From Cristatella mucedo (taxonomy: Eukaryota > Bryozoa > Phylactolaemata > Cristatellidae): DNA of 64,000 bases. Under the pieces are notes generated by a model, which worked only from the letters and a program-made list of their open reading frames with translations, was not told the origin of the DNA and did not search any database. A program made the translations under genes and the position numbers. Within the stretch, counting starts at the first letter, position 1; every line of letters begins with the position of its first letter. Below are positions 1 to 30,100 of the stretch, one piece after another. The DNA is taken from positions 8,754,001 to 8,818,000 of the forward strand of contig WPIO01000004.1 of assembly GCA_009760855.2 (NCBI GenBank), given 5' to 3'.

Positions 1-3390
<3,390 letters not shown>

Positions 3391-3780
3391 CCCCCCCCCC
3401 CCCCCGATCTCGCTCATCGACGGTGTCCCGTGCGTGGGAGCAGCATGCGCGGCTGCCGCCACGCTGCCAGAACTCCGCGTGATCGGGCGTGTGCGCACTC
3501 CGCGCATGAGCTGCGATCGCTTGTGCGCATGCCGCCGAGGGTGGGGGCGGCACAGACAGACGGCCAATAGAGTCGGAGCGATCCATCGGAGCGATCGTGC
3601 GAGAGGCTCTGCTCTCGAGGAGGCTGCTGCTGCCGCTCTCCTTGGCTGGCTGGCTGCACCAGCGCTAGCTGGCTTGTTGGTCCGATGATGAGTTTGCGCC
3701 CTCGGCTTTCGCTCGCTGCTCGTGCACCATTGTGAAAGGGAACCTCGGGCAAATGCCGATTAAACACGTGTTTATTCTAG
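3391..3780 (+). promoter_or_regulatory. CpG-rich putative AMPD2 promoter with GC box and CCAAT box
   Basis: The segment is visibly dense in CpG. It contains an Sp1-type GC box (GGGGGCGG near 3543-3550) and a CCAAT box (3564-3568), about 20 bp apart. The first recognised AMPD2 coding block begins about 220 bp downstream. No TATA box was seen. Promoter function is inferred from composition and motifs only. A possible splice acceptor (tttattctag) ends at 3780, so an alternative upstream first exon remains possible. Confidence 0.5.
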
Positions 3781-3826
3781 GTTGAAATCGTCGGCCACAG
3801 CTGAGACGTCGCCAAGAGGCGAGCCC

Positions 3827-18161
<14,335 letters not shown>

Positions 18162-19029
18162 GTAGCAGCAGCAGCAGCTTGCAGCTGCGATGGTCCGATG
18201 CTTTCATTCGACTGGCACTAGTGGCTTGGTGGTGGTGGGGGGGGGGCGATGGAGCTAGGCTAATGAATCGTGAGCGATCGAGCTTGCTTAATGTGATTCC
18301 GGTGTATTTGCCCTAATCTGCTTCACTCTTGCTTGCTTGCTTGCCGTCAGATACCCTACCCGTCCGCAGGGTGCTTTGCCGCCATGGAAAGTGCCGCCGT
18401 GTGGGAGCAGGGTGCCGCAAACCGTGCAGGTCGACCAAATCCGGGTTTTTAAACTCAGGTTATCGCCATTATGACTAATTAGTAAACCATGTTAAACCTA
18501 TTAAATGGAACACCAATGCACTTCCATGACGGGTCTTGTTACTTTGGGTGGTATCTGGTAGAAGCCAGTAGCTTTCGCTTCGTTTTGCATACCTATTGGA
18601 GCTCAAGTGGAGCACGTGATGCTCAGAGCAGCCGTGCAGGCAGCCAGCAGCTTTCTCTAGGCTCGCAGTAATTCAGTGTGCTGGCAATAAGAGTAGAAAC
18701 GTGTCAACGAGTGAGCGCTTGCCGGCATAATAATGACCGTGTTGGCATTTGTCCACCAGTCGTTGGCAGCTGGCCGGTGGCTGGCAGCTTTGTGGCTGGC
18801 ATGCTGGCACGGGCTTCGGTCCGTACCCTAGCTTGTTAGCTTACGGTATCCTCGTGGGATTCAGGTCAAGGTCGAAAATCTATACGTACTATGGTTGTAT
18901 TGGATACTTTGAACATATACATATACATGAACATATAAATGTACAAGGAGCCCGATACTGTTGCTGCCTCCCCACCCCAAGAAAATGTAGTAAATGAAAA
19001 TGTGCTGATTTAACTCACTATTCGATCGT

Positions 19030-19120
19030 GCTCCCTTTACAGCAAATGTAAAGCGCCTAGAAAGAGATTGAGTTCTCTGAGGGCACGTTATCAAGTGTAT
19101 TATTATTATTATTATTATTA
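19030..19120 (+). repeat. LINE-A 3' tail with hairpin and (TTA)n
   Basis: Reads gtaaagcgcctagaaagaga, ttgagttctctgagggc, then (TTA)n. This is the LINE-A 3' stem-loop in + orientation, with the microsatellite tail at its 3' end. Confidence 0.8.
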
Positions 19121-19235
19121 ACTACCTCATTTGTATAGCGGCAGAAGAGCACCACCACCATCGCCACTTGCAGTAGGCTGTAAAGGATTGCCTGCTGAAG
19201 GACTCATCCCACGACCCCTGGGATCCAGTTAAGAC
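19118..19235 (-). repeat. SINE2 fragment
   Basis: The + strand shows tgtatagcggcagaagagc, then gtaaaggattgcctgctgaa and a degraded antisense box B. It matches the - strand SINE2 copies at 27.5, 46.7 and 59.3 kb. It abuts the LINE-A tail. Confidence 0.6.
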
Positions 19236-19794
19236 TTTTCTAGGGAATCTAGTGGTCTATTACGTTACGCATTTCACTCAATTCTGAAGTCACGCATTTC
19301 ACTCAGTTCTGAAGTCAGATGGCATTAGTGTGTCAGATTAACAGCTATGCTTATCGGTAGAAGGTTTATTGCTGCACGAGTATGTATCTTGGTGAAGCCA
19401 GTACGAACCTGAGCTTGCAGCAGCATGGCTGCATACAGGACCAGTATGGTGGCTATGTGCATTTAGCCAGTAACAGCTGTTACAGTATTAGGACTAGGTC
19501 TCATTTCTAAGGCGCCGCTCGCTGGCCCCCAGTCCTCCCCTTGCTGCTAATGGGTCGTCTGCATTTGGTTCTGCCTGCAGCCTTGGCATGCAATAAATAC
19601 GTGCGTATGCCTGCTTGCGGATTTATTATTGGCATGGCATACTTACCATATAAGTATGCTTTGTGTCCGGTATCCCTGACCCTAGCTGCGAGCAATAGTT
19701 GGCTTTACAGGTTTTGCACTCCACTGCTGTTCAGCAATTACTCGTAAGTACTCATGAGTGTCACTTCTTGCTTGCCCCTTCCTATAAATGTGGG

Positions 19795-19803
19795 TGGGTG
19801 GGT

Positions 19804-19846
<43 letters not shown>
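19795..19846. repeat. (GGGT)n/(GT)n microsatellite
   Basis: A short GGGTG run followed by about 20 GT units. Confidence 0.93.
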
Positions 19847-19847
<1 letters not shown>

Positions 19848-21002
19848 CTGGATTGCCTACTTTTTTTTGGCTAGTGCACCTGTGGCACTAACATCCGAGG
19901 ATGTGGCAGCAGCAGTGCATGTCCACTTTTTTTTATGCTTCACCGGACCAGCATGCCCACCATTTAGTTGCCGGCTCAGAACTAATCAGCACGTGACTGG
20001 TTACTCACTTCCGCTTCTCGGCTAATTACGGCGGTGCCCCCACCTAGCACCTCTGCTGATATAACCACAGCGGTTCCACTGAGTAGCCACACGTACCATG
20101 TTTGTACCCGTGGTTTTTCTGCGTGGCTGCTGGCACTGTTTCACGGCTCACTATCCGACGAGTGTGGCGCACATTCGATTTTCGCATTCCGGCCGCGAGT
20201 GCCTGCCCAAGTTGTATGCGCTGCCATGCTGTGACGAATCGCAGCCACTGGTACAGATGAAGCACAGTTTTGTTTTATCGTCACCAGGAGCAGCAGGGGC
20301 CCAGTCGTCCAGACGCCGACTGCAAGCTACGACGCCGCCTACGAGCTGATGTAGTGGAGTGTCGCTGCCGCGGCTGCTGCGGCAGCGACGGGCCACTGCG
20401 AGGGAAGAAGGATGTCTGAGGAGCTGCAGCAGAGTCGCTGCCGCCTTCAATGCACGCGCACGGCGCCGTTCGACTGGTGACAGTGACAGCTAGCTGGATT
20501 AGGGCGGGCAGAGTCAGGCACTACCTGCAAGCTAGCTAGTAACAGTAGCACTATAAGTTTGCTGACATAACGCTATAAGTATTGCTAATAACCCGCATGT
20601 CGACAGGCACCCCAGGCACAACAAATGGATGCTTTGCGGTCAGAGCATTAACTTGCAGATCTTACATGAGCCAGGCGTTTGCGTCGCTCTGTTGCAAGCT
20701 GCTAAAACTGAAATTCCTTACAAGCCCCAACATAAAAAGTCTATGCCTGAACAATCAGCATACCATTTACAAGTATCGCCATTTGTATGATCTGTTCGAG
20801 GACAGCTGCTGTATCGCTGTAACGGCCAGCGTTAGTCTCTCCGAGCTTGCAGCACGGATAGTGTAGTGGCGGCTAGTGTAGCATTGCCCTATCTCCATGC
20901 TATTTGCAGTGTGCCCCTATTAATAATACAATAAGCCCTTGCCACACTTGCTGCATATGCGAATGTGGAATTAAACAGATGGCAAATCGCCCATCTGTGC
21001 GT

Positions 21003-21008
21003 TTTATT
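21003..21008 (-). terminator. TTC12 poly(A) signal candidate AATAAA
   Basis: The + strand TTTATT reads AATAAA on the - strand, 58 bp downstream of the TTC12 stop. This is a normal distance for a short 3'UTR. Confidence 0.5.
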
Positions 21009-21065
21009 TACGATACCGAGCAGCAGCGGCAGTGGCGCCCGCTTCGCCACGTGACGCCGGGTCAC

Positions 21066-21135
21066 TCAGCGGATCAGCTTCATACACGAGTGTAGTATGC
21101 CCAGGCCCTCCAGCCGTCGCAGCTCTTCTAGGTAC
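21066..21135 (-). CDS. TTC12: TTC12 exon 16 (terminal)
   Basis: Encodes [20 protein letters not shown] then IR and TGA, matching the family end (LRKLHGLEILNSTMKYI). Acceptor caacgtctag; the first base completes the split Glu codon. Confidence 0.93.
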
Positions 21136-24100
21136 CTAGACGTTGCACGGAGAGAGGCAAGCAAGCTAGAAAAGCTGGAAGCCTTCTTCTTGGAGCGTTC
21201 TAGTTCTATCGACCGACTGCAAGGCAGGGTACATACAAGGCATGGTACACTGTAGCCGGGCGAGCAAGCTGCAGCAGTCCACGCAACAACTGCGGCTTCG
21301 GTCTGCACAAAGCAATAGAGCAGCGTAGTGCAAACGTCCCCCTTAAGCCACGGTTACGCGCGAATGTTCGGCCGCCGGAGCCTCTTGAAGAAGCCTCGGT
21401 TTCGAGACGCTTAACTAGTGCCGTTTAGTTCGACCAATCGATTCAGCGCAGAGCTTCATCTCGTCCCCTTGGGCACGTGAAAATTTATCCTGGCAAGTGA
21501 GTGCGCTCTTTTTAGCTGGAGATAATAAAAGGTTCCGGCCCTGTCTGTGCCGCGTGAGGGTGCGGCCGTGGCTATAGTGTCTACCTGACTCGCTGTGCCT
21601 ATTTCTCTGCGGTGAAAGGATTGTCTTTCATGTCTGCCGCTCACTTCTGGCTGCTCATCCCTCACCTCTTTATCTCTTGCTCATCTCTCTCGTGTCTCCT
21701 CTCACGTATCACAAATCTCTCCACATCCCACACATGTGGCTTTAGCTGAGCCAGCTGTTTGTAGCCACCTTCTCAGGTCGTACGTGCCTATAATCATTTT
21801 GCTACCGTCATCCAAATGCATTCCTTGTTGTGGTTGCTGTTGCCGGAGTCCGTGAATTGGGCATTTCCAAAAGAAGGCCTGCATGTAACCACCGCAGTGG
21901 CCGGAAGTCCCGCTTGTTTGGTATTCCAAGCATTGTCTCTTGCAGCCCTGTGCAATCTCCCTGCAAGCTGCTGTGAATCACTCTTAACTTAGTGGCAGTC
22001 AAGCTTGCTATAACCCCGGCGGCCCGTCTTAAATGTATGTCGTTGGAATTCTCACCCAAAATGTGCAACAAGTCCCTAAGAATACGTTGCATGACTATTG
22101 ACGACAATCTCCACCTCTATGCTTTGACCGAGACCTGGCTGAAATCGACAAGCTGCCCGACCTTAAGCGCCCACCCTCGACAGGCTTCTCCCAGATTCCC
22201 CAGATCAATCAAAACGGGAGGTGTCCTCCTTGTCGAACGTTTCCACTCTTGACACAATTTCAAATCGTTTGCAGTCCCCTCGAAGCAGTCCTTCGAATGT
22301 CTTGCTTCGAGTCCCTCTAACAGCAAGTTGCCAATTGTGGCAGTAATCTATCGCCCCTCAGATTCCAAGTCCTCCTTTTATCAGATTTATCTGATCTCAT
22401 TTCAGTTGTGAGCAAGAAATCGATCTTTCTTGTATGGTATACTTTTGACATTTCAACTGGTGACCCAAGTGCCGAAATTCATGCACTAACTCATTTTCTC
22501 TTGTGGCTCATGTGAATGGCCTGAGGAAACTCCTTTTTGACAAATGAACCCCATCGACCGCCTTGTAGCTCCCCCCCCCCCCCCCCCGCAGTCGAGGAGC
22601 TCAACCGATAAAGGTGCACGCTGCCGGAAGGTACGGCAGCGCTGCCTTGTGGCCACTGCTGCTGGCGCAGCGGCCACGTGCTGCTTGCGTCTACGCTGTC
22701 TGCTGCTCGCGCTCGCCGCCAGTCGAGTCTTACTCGCTATCCAGCTGAGTGAGCCGGGCCACCAATATGGCGCAGTTCTGTCGCACGTCACCTTTGGCGG
22801 CGTCTCGAGCCCACGGCAGCAGCGTCCTGAGCACGGCAGGCGTTGTGGCTGCGCGGACGGCGCCCGCCGGCTGCACGCCGCCGCCAGTGGCGGGCTGCGC
22901 AGACAGGCAGTGCGTCAGGCAGAGTGCCGCGTTGCCGACGGCCGCCTCGTCGGTGCTGCTCAGCAGCTCGAACATTGCCTGCAGCCCTGCAAATCGACAA
23001 GCAACCACTCATTGGCAGTCTGGTCTAGCCGGATCTGGTCTGCTCAGCTCGGGCGTCTCGTAATGCGGCGACACGGTGCCGTCGCGCAACGGGCGACCGC
23101 ATTGCTCGTCCGTGAAGTAGCAGCACCTGCTGTGAGCTGACGGCAGACGAGCCAGCAGTTCGGTCGCTAAGCGACAGTTCGGTCGCTCTCGCAAATCCCA
23201 CCAGTCGAGCTTCCCAAGCAAGCAGCCTCCATAAGTTAGGCTCGCTGTAGGGACGACCTTAGCGCGACTGCTCACACAGTGTTTCGGCAAGTGATAAGCA
23301 CTGCCTTTTAGAAAGTGGATATCGCATTTGGCTGCAAGCTTGAAGACTTTTTGTAGTTCCTTATCTGGGCATTTCAGCCAACCATCGGACTAGGTACTTT
23401 CTGAAGACAGAGTCGCACCACTTCCTATGCATTCCTTCCGTTGGACAATGTTCTGTACACATAGAGAGGTTATGCTTAAAAAGGGAGGTAGTAGTCACTA
23501 GTCATTAGTGACAGATCGCGACGATGCAGTCATGCTAGCAGTCCTTGCTCCTTTTATGGTATCAAACAGAAGAAGGGCGCTCCCAAAAAAACAAAGGTAA
23601 ACATTTATAAGAGCAAGAACCCTTATACTACTCGAAAAATACACACTTAATGTGCTATATGTATACAATATGCCTCATAAATAAGCTAAAGACATTTTAC
23701 AAGCAATCCATCAAGTCAAACTGCTGTCTGAGAGTCATAATTTAGATTTCATGAACTTATGGCACAGCAGCAAATGAGGTTTGAGGTTGGTTGGAAGCCT
23801 GGGGAGTAAACATGTCAGACAACGTAGGAGTGGAGCGAGAGATCGGGAGGGAACCGCAGGCGGGCTGACGGCACATAGATGGTCAATATACTACCAGCAC
23901 AGGTGGTAAGAGGAGCGGTGCAACGTGGCGATGGCGACGTTGACTTAGTTGCCTTAGCAGCTGAATTGTTCACCGTCTGTGAGTGGCTAATCACCCAGGT
24001 AGGAAAACCTGTAGGTACGCAGCCACATTGCCATTGAAATCTAGATGCCATCTCGCACATAGCAGAGCATAACTTGGCTGCAGTGGGCTTGTATGAGGAC

Positions 24101-27100
24101 CCTGCAATACTGCATACATTTTACGTAGCTAGAACTAAGCAGGCTTGATTGTGGATCTGATGTGCTCATCTAGCAAGAGGCAATTTGTAAACTAAGATCC
24201 CAGATTCCATGCAAAGGCTGTAGGGGATATGCTAGCGGAATGAACTATCCTGGTTCGCCTTTCAAGTCCTTTGAGTGTCTAGGCTTGCCCATTGTTATAT
24301 TGGTCTTATCGTCATTTAATCTGAGGAAGTCAGTGGTCAGCCAAGTGCCAACGTCGGCAATGCAAGTTGGAAGAGTATTACCTCTGAAGCAGCTACTTTC
24401 AACATCTGTATTCGGCTTTGCCAGTTCCCAATAGCACTCACTTTCGCGTAGCCTGGAGATTTGCAGCAGCTAGTCATTCAAAGGCCTGTTTAGTCAGCCA
24501 ACTAAGACAAGAGGTAAACAGATCTTGCGTGGACAGCAGGTGAGAGCCGGTGGAAACCCATGGAAGCTCTGCTGCTGCGGCGCTAGCAGGCAACCCGGAG
24601 AGAGGGCCACGGGAAAGCGTCTAGTCACGTGATAGCCAGAGCAAGCCAGACGGTATCAGACAATGAAGGACACAACATTCTATTGTAGAAAAACGTTTTC
24701 TTAGTGTTTAGTAAACAATGTTGAACCATGAGGTATGGATAAGATAAAAAAAAGTTATGCTTAAAAGTGTCATTACACTGGGAAAATGATTAGTTGGACG
24801 CATTGTATGCATGTAGAGAGTTTAAAGAGCATAAAGAGAATGTACATACGCAGGACCGACTGTACAGAATCTCAACTGAACTTTCAATCGAAGGGAAATG
24901 ATCTTGCAAGCCATCTGAACCCACGGTGTTTCAAAATTGAGCGTCCAGAGATTAATTGTGTAAACTGCTTAGGCCTGATAGCCCCGTGGTAACATGAATA
25001 CACGTAGGGATGAATGTAGTGAATTACATTATTAATGACATTCGTATAGTACCCTGAGAGAACTAAACCTCTTTCTAGGCACTTCGCATACGCTGCAAAG
25101 GAAGAACGGCAGTTGGTGACCAATAACCATCCGATACAACGGGTGAACGCACGGCTCATCGAACACTTTCCGGCTTCGAGATGAGAACGTTTATACAATG
25201 TCGTTGCTGAGCCTAGCAGAGTGGCTGACACAAAGTACTCGGCCAAGAATTCATCAGCTCACATACCTTTACCGTCTGCCAATAGTTCTTGGCGCACGGA
25301 CTCACTCCGGGTCGTGAAGCAAGCCAGTGCAGCAAGAGCACCCCGTGTGACTGCAGCGTCTTGCATTGCGGCCGGAGCCAGATGAGCCGTGACGGCAGCA
25401 ACGATCGCTCTGGCACCGCCGAGGAGGCCTTGCTCCACGAGCAACCCAGCAAGCTCGGGTCGTGATCGCAGAAGACGGGCAAGCAGAGTGAGTGAACGCT
25501 GGAGTACACTGGTTGTTTTGCCAACATCACCGGCTGCCTGGTGGGTGCCGCTGCGAAGTTGGGCACAGCTGCAAAGGCACCAGCGGCACAGTGTACCAGC
25601 AGCGGCTTCGATTGGCGACGCTTCTGTCACGAGTGCCACATTCATGAGTAGGCCCAGAGTGAGATCTGTTCGGTCCGCAAGAGCTGCAGGAATCCGAGCT
25701 TCGTTTTCTTTTAGTTCGTCATTGGGTGGCTACAATCAATTAATGAAGAAAATGTCAACGGGAAGCACATTCTTGACCGTGCATAGAAACCATACTTACA
25801 GCATACTTACCAAGAGACCCACGGTGGTCTCCACGATGTCGTTGCTTTTGGCAAAAGCTTGCCGTAATGCATATTCTGAGCACAGGTTGGTCATGATCGA
25901 CAGAACAGGCATCTGAACACTGGAAGTATCCTGTCAAAGGAGGTTATTGTCCATACAGGCTTCACCCAGGATTGGATCAAGGTATACCCGTGCAATGCAG
26001 TTATTACAAAGCCATCTGATAAAAATTACCAAGAGCATCTTAAGAGCACCCAACGTGTGACTGTTGCTCATGCAAGCCGAAACCTTTTTCTTAAACCTAA
26101 AATAGTCATGGCGATTCGTTAGCAATAGGCACGGTGACATTGCTAATACTCAGCCCGATTTAAGTTAAAAAAAGAGAAGAGTTCCATTGTGTTAATGCAC
26201 CATGATCATAATCATGGTGAATCATATAAGTTCCAACTTGATTATGCACAAATTGAAAAAGGACATCGTATGAGCACAGGCTGTGCACCTATACAAAGTG
26301 ATCCATCATCTCGGGCACTATCACGTGATGCCAATCACCAATACACAATCCTGAGAGTAGGGCGACTACAAAAATTTAGCTAAATATACCGCGAAATACA
26401 TTAGTACATGATTCAAGATGCCGAAATGCATTGCAAATAAAAAAGGTGAGCCTCTAGACCTCCTGCTAAGTTCTCCGACTTAGGATGGGCAATGATGAGT
26501 AAGAACGATTGTTCCAATAATAATAGCTCTTGGAGACGACAGTAAACCTGACTAAAGCAATACTCAGCAGTTCGAGGGCGACTATGACATTCATTAACAA
26601 ACATAATAATAATAATACACTTGTATAGCGCCCGCCGAGTAAGTTCTCTTTCTAGACACTATACACGCGCTATAAAGGAAGTATGATCAAACGGTTAGTG
26701 GTAGGTAACATGAACCATCTCAACAAGCAAAACAGGGTTAGGGCGGTATGCATAACATATTCATGTAAATGTGATTAGTGGCAGCACGCAGGGTGAACAT
26801 AGCACATTTATGCAGGCTAAAACACATTATGCAACCCCTCGATGGCATTTAACTCTTGCATTAAGTGATTTTAAAGTCCAACTTATGCACGACATATCTG
26901 TTTGCACTATCACTGACATGACTGACCGATGAACAGCCCTAGCTTTACGATAGACATTCAGTTACAGTCGGACATGACGTAACTCTAAGGTCGAATCAAA
27001 CCACCCAAGGCAATGGTGTCAAACCTTCTCATTCTCCATTAGAAAAGGGCCAGGTCTGGTTGGCTAGGGGCTACGAATAGGCCGTAGGTCAACCATTCGT

Positions 27101-30100
27101 GGTAGGCACTTTCGGCAGCTGGTTCCCGGGGAATGAAGCTAGCCACAAGAACCTCGAAATTTCTCACGGTGGTGGGCGTCTGCATCTCCGACGCAGTGAC
27201 AGGTTAGGAGACCGCTTGGTCTCTCTCACGAAGCCGCGAGTTCCTGGATCCCCGCTTCCCAAGCCAGCCCCTCCGACAGCCCTGGCTAGGTGCAGCAAAG
27301 CCTGCGTGCATGTGCTCGTGCCACTGGGCTCGAGTGCATGTTTGTGCACGTGGGGGAGAGGAGACCAGCTGCTTCAAGCGTGAGATCGGGGACCGGCAGC
27401 TAGCCAGCTAACCAGGCAAAGGGAAACGAGCGATTGATCAGTTGGCTTAAAAAACACTTGCTGATTTAACAGCCTCTTTTTACATAGCGACCGAAGAGCC
27501 TTTAAAGCATATCACCGCCGGTTGCAGTGGCAATAAAGGATCGCCCACCGCAGGATTCGAACCCACAACCTCGGGACAGAGGTCGCGAAAAGCAACTGCC
27601 TTACCAAGAGAGTTTACGAAAGAGTACCAAAGTTGCCAGCGGTGACCGAAGCCGATCGTGAAACTCTACTACAACGAGGTAGGGGTGCTGTGCTGGACAA
27701 TATTAGCACGCGTGGACGCACAGCTAACATGAGCGCCTCTCCTCTGGTCTTGGCTAAAGTCTGTCATCAATGCATAAATTGCTAACGACGATCGTGCTAC
27801 AAGTGCCAAGTTTCAAGCAAAGCTCTAAGCTTTGTTCTGCATCCATTTCACTTGTGGCTCCTGACTAGGTAGAGGCCGCCACGGAGCCAATTGATCAGAA
27901 CTCCTAGATTGAGAACCAAGAATGAGTTAGAACGCGTTAGAAGCCAACTGGCAGGACCCTTCGCTAGTAGATTGCTGCCCACCCACATAAACGAAGCCAA
28001 ATCGCACAATCGGACGACCCACTTGGGGCTAGGCGGCAAGCCAAAGGAGCCGCACAAATTTAATTATCCAGCTGCCCGTCGACAATACATCCGCATGACG
28101 AAAAAAGACCATAAGAGCTACTGATTTTTTAATGGCATCGAGGTAAGCATATTTTCATGGTAGCTTGACATTTCTTCATTGACAGCAACTGAACATGGTC
28201 AAACTAATATAACTGCAGTCGGTACTGTCTGAAGAAATACCGTCTAAATAAATAGTCTGTGTAAACGTACGGCAGATGAATGAGCAGATGCTGGTCCCTG
28301 ATGAGCATAGCCCTCATCCAGCTCGAGCAGAATGCACGAGCTTGATGACGGCGTTATGCATATGCGTACAACATACGTACGGTCCATTTAAATAGACACC
28401 AAGCCCGTGTCTTTTCAGCAAGATTCCGCCTAGTCTGCTTCAGTATTGCTACGGTAGCAACAAACATATTAGTCATGCAAACCCAGCACGAATCTGGGTC
28501 TAGCTGAAGGAGAAAGCAGGATAAGCAAAGCAGGATATATGCACAATGCCTTTAGGCAGTTAATTTAAGAATGCTAGGAGACCCATCGTGCTAAAATTGT
28601 ATCGGGCAGTGTGTGTGTATGCAAAACCACACAAAATCACACGAAGCAACAGCAAAGCACCAGATTCTCGGCTTTAGATTGAAAACGTCACATTTCCAAA
28701 TTAAGATGCATACCGATCATGACGAGCGAGTATCTCTAAAAGCTCAACTGCACACGTAGCTAGACTCAGGCTTTCACGAGATCTTGACAATGCTGGCCGA
28801 GTCTGGTCCACAATTATTGTCAGTGCATTGTTCAGCAAGCTAAAAGAAAATAAAAACTAATGTGCCTGCATACACTAGTACAGCATAGAAAGCACACTGC
28901 AGGAAGCGATTATCAATAAGGCTCTTCCAAATTTGTATTGCATCAACAATGCTCTCATTTGTTCAGAATCAATCTGGCTATTTTTTCGACACAGGAAATA
29001 CATATGTATATACATACATACATACTACATTCATACATACATACATACATACATACATACATACATACATACATACATACATACATACATACATACATAC
29101 ACACATACATACACACATACATACATACACACATACATACATACATACATATATACATCACGGGCCATAAGCCGTAAGCAACTCGATTCTGACGTACTGT
29201 GAAAAATTAACTTATATAGCTACGCCTAAGCCTGATGAAATGCAAAAAGCCCAGTCATATAAGATGCTAGGTGTGATTACATATGTCTGTGTCTTTAAAA
29301 CTTCAAAACCTATAACATGAAAAGGCACAATTGTGTTGTGGTGGAACAATGCCTCAGCACAGAAGCAATTTGCTTCGGCAAGCAGAAAAGCACACTAGTA
29401 ATCTTTTGAAGGAATATTGCTACACATTCAGCTCAAGCAAGAAAGACGAGGCTAAGTTGGTAGAGACTCGGGTAGCTTGAATCGCAACAGCTTATCTAGC
29501 ACCTAAAAACAGCAGCCATGCATACTTAAAAGCATTGTGCACGAAGGAGTGATAGTGCCGAAGATCAGGTGTCATGACAGAGGAGTGCTACAGACAATGA
29601 AAACTGCTCCGAGATGTGAATGGTGCAAAAGATGGAAACCGCTTGTCTGACCTCTCACTCAAAAGTCCGGAGCCCGACCATAAGCAACTTATTTTGCAGG
29701 AGAGCAGCAGGTACCTGGCACAATCCAGATCAGAGACAAGCTTCCCAGCCCCGGTCTCCGATGTCGAGCAGCTCAGCAGCAAACGATAGATGCCTAGCTG
29801 TGTTCCCATCCGTTTCTTTAGCTTTACTGAGTTCACAAATTGCATTAACTTGTCACGGTATACCATCAGAGATAGAAGCTTCACTTGCGATGATTCTGAA
29901 AGTGCAAGTATAACTATTAGCATGGCCAAGATCGCACGATACTCGGCAGGTATCTTAAAGGAACTCTATGGCACAGTAGGAAGCAGAGCTTACGCAACTG
30001 CAAAGCCGCTTTTGCCAAGGCACAAAACCTTGCTGGAGATCCTTACCATTTTGGTCGCAGACTTTCACCAACACTGCCAAAAAGGCATCACACACTGCTA

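Larger units (their letters stand above)
18162..20990. other. Intergenic region between convergent AMPD2 and TTC12 3' ends
   Basis: About 2.8 kb with no recognised gene. It holds a LINE-A tail (19030-19120), a SINE2 fragment (19118-19235) and a GT tract (19795-19846). Two open frames on + (19699-20025 and 20582-20866) show no recognisable family and no coding signature. Confidence 0.5.

Noticed and set aside
22544-23140. 198-codon + strand frame
   Set aside because: Mostly the antisense of GC-rich TTC12 exon 15. No family recognised.
25685-25731. Alternative TTC12 exon 14 start at the upstream ttgatTGTAG acceptor (25731)
   Set aside because: In the frame required by the conserved LTLGLLMN block, a TAA lies between that acceptor and the chosen one at 25684.
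25389-25916. 175-codon + strand frame
   Set aside because: Antisense shadow of TTC12 exons 13 and 14.
26413-26604. 63-codon - strand frame considered as an additional TTC12 exon
   Set aside because: No alignment gap needs it. Exons 11 and 12 join in phase without it, and no acceptor/donor pair fits.
28933-29202. Tyr/Ile/His-rich frames on both strands
   Set aside because: Translation of the (TACA)n microsatellite.
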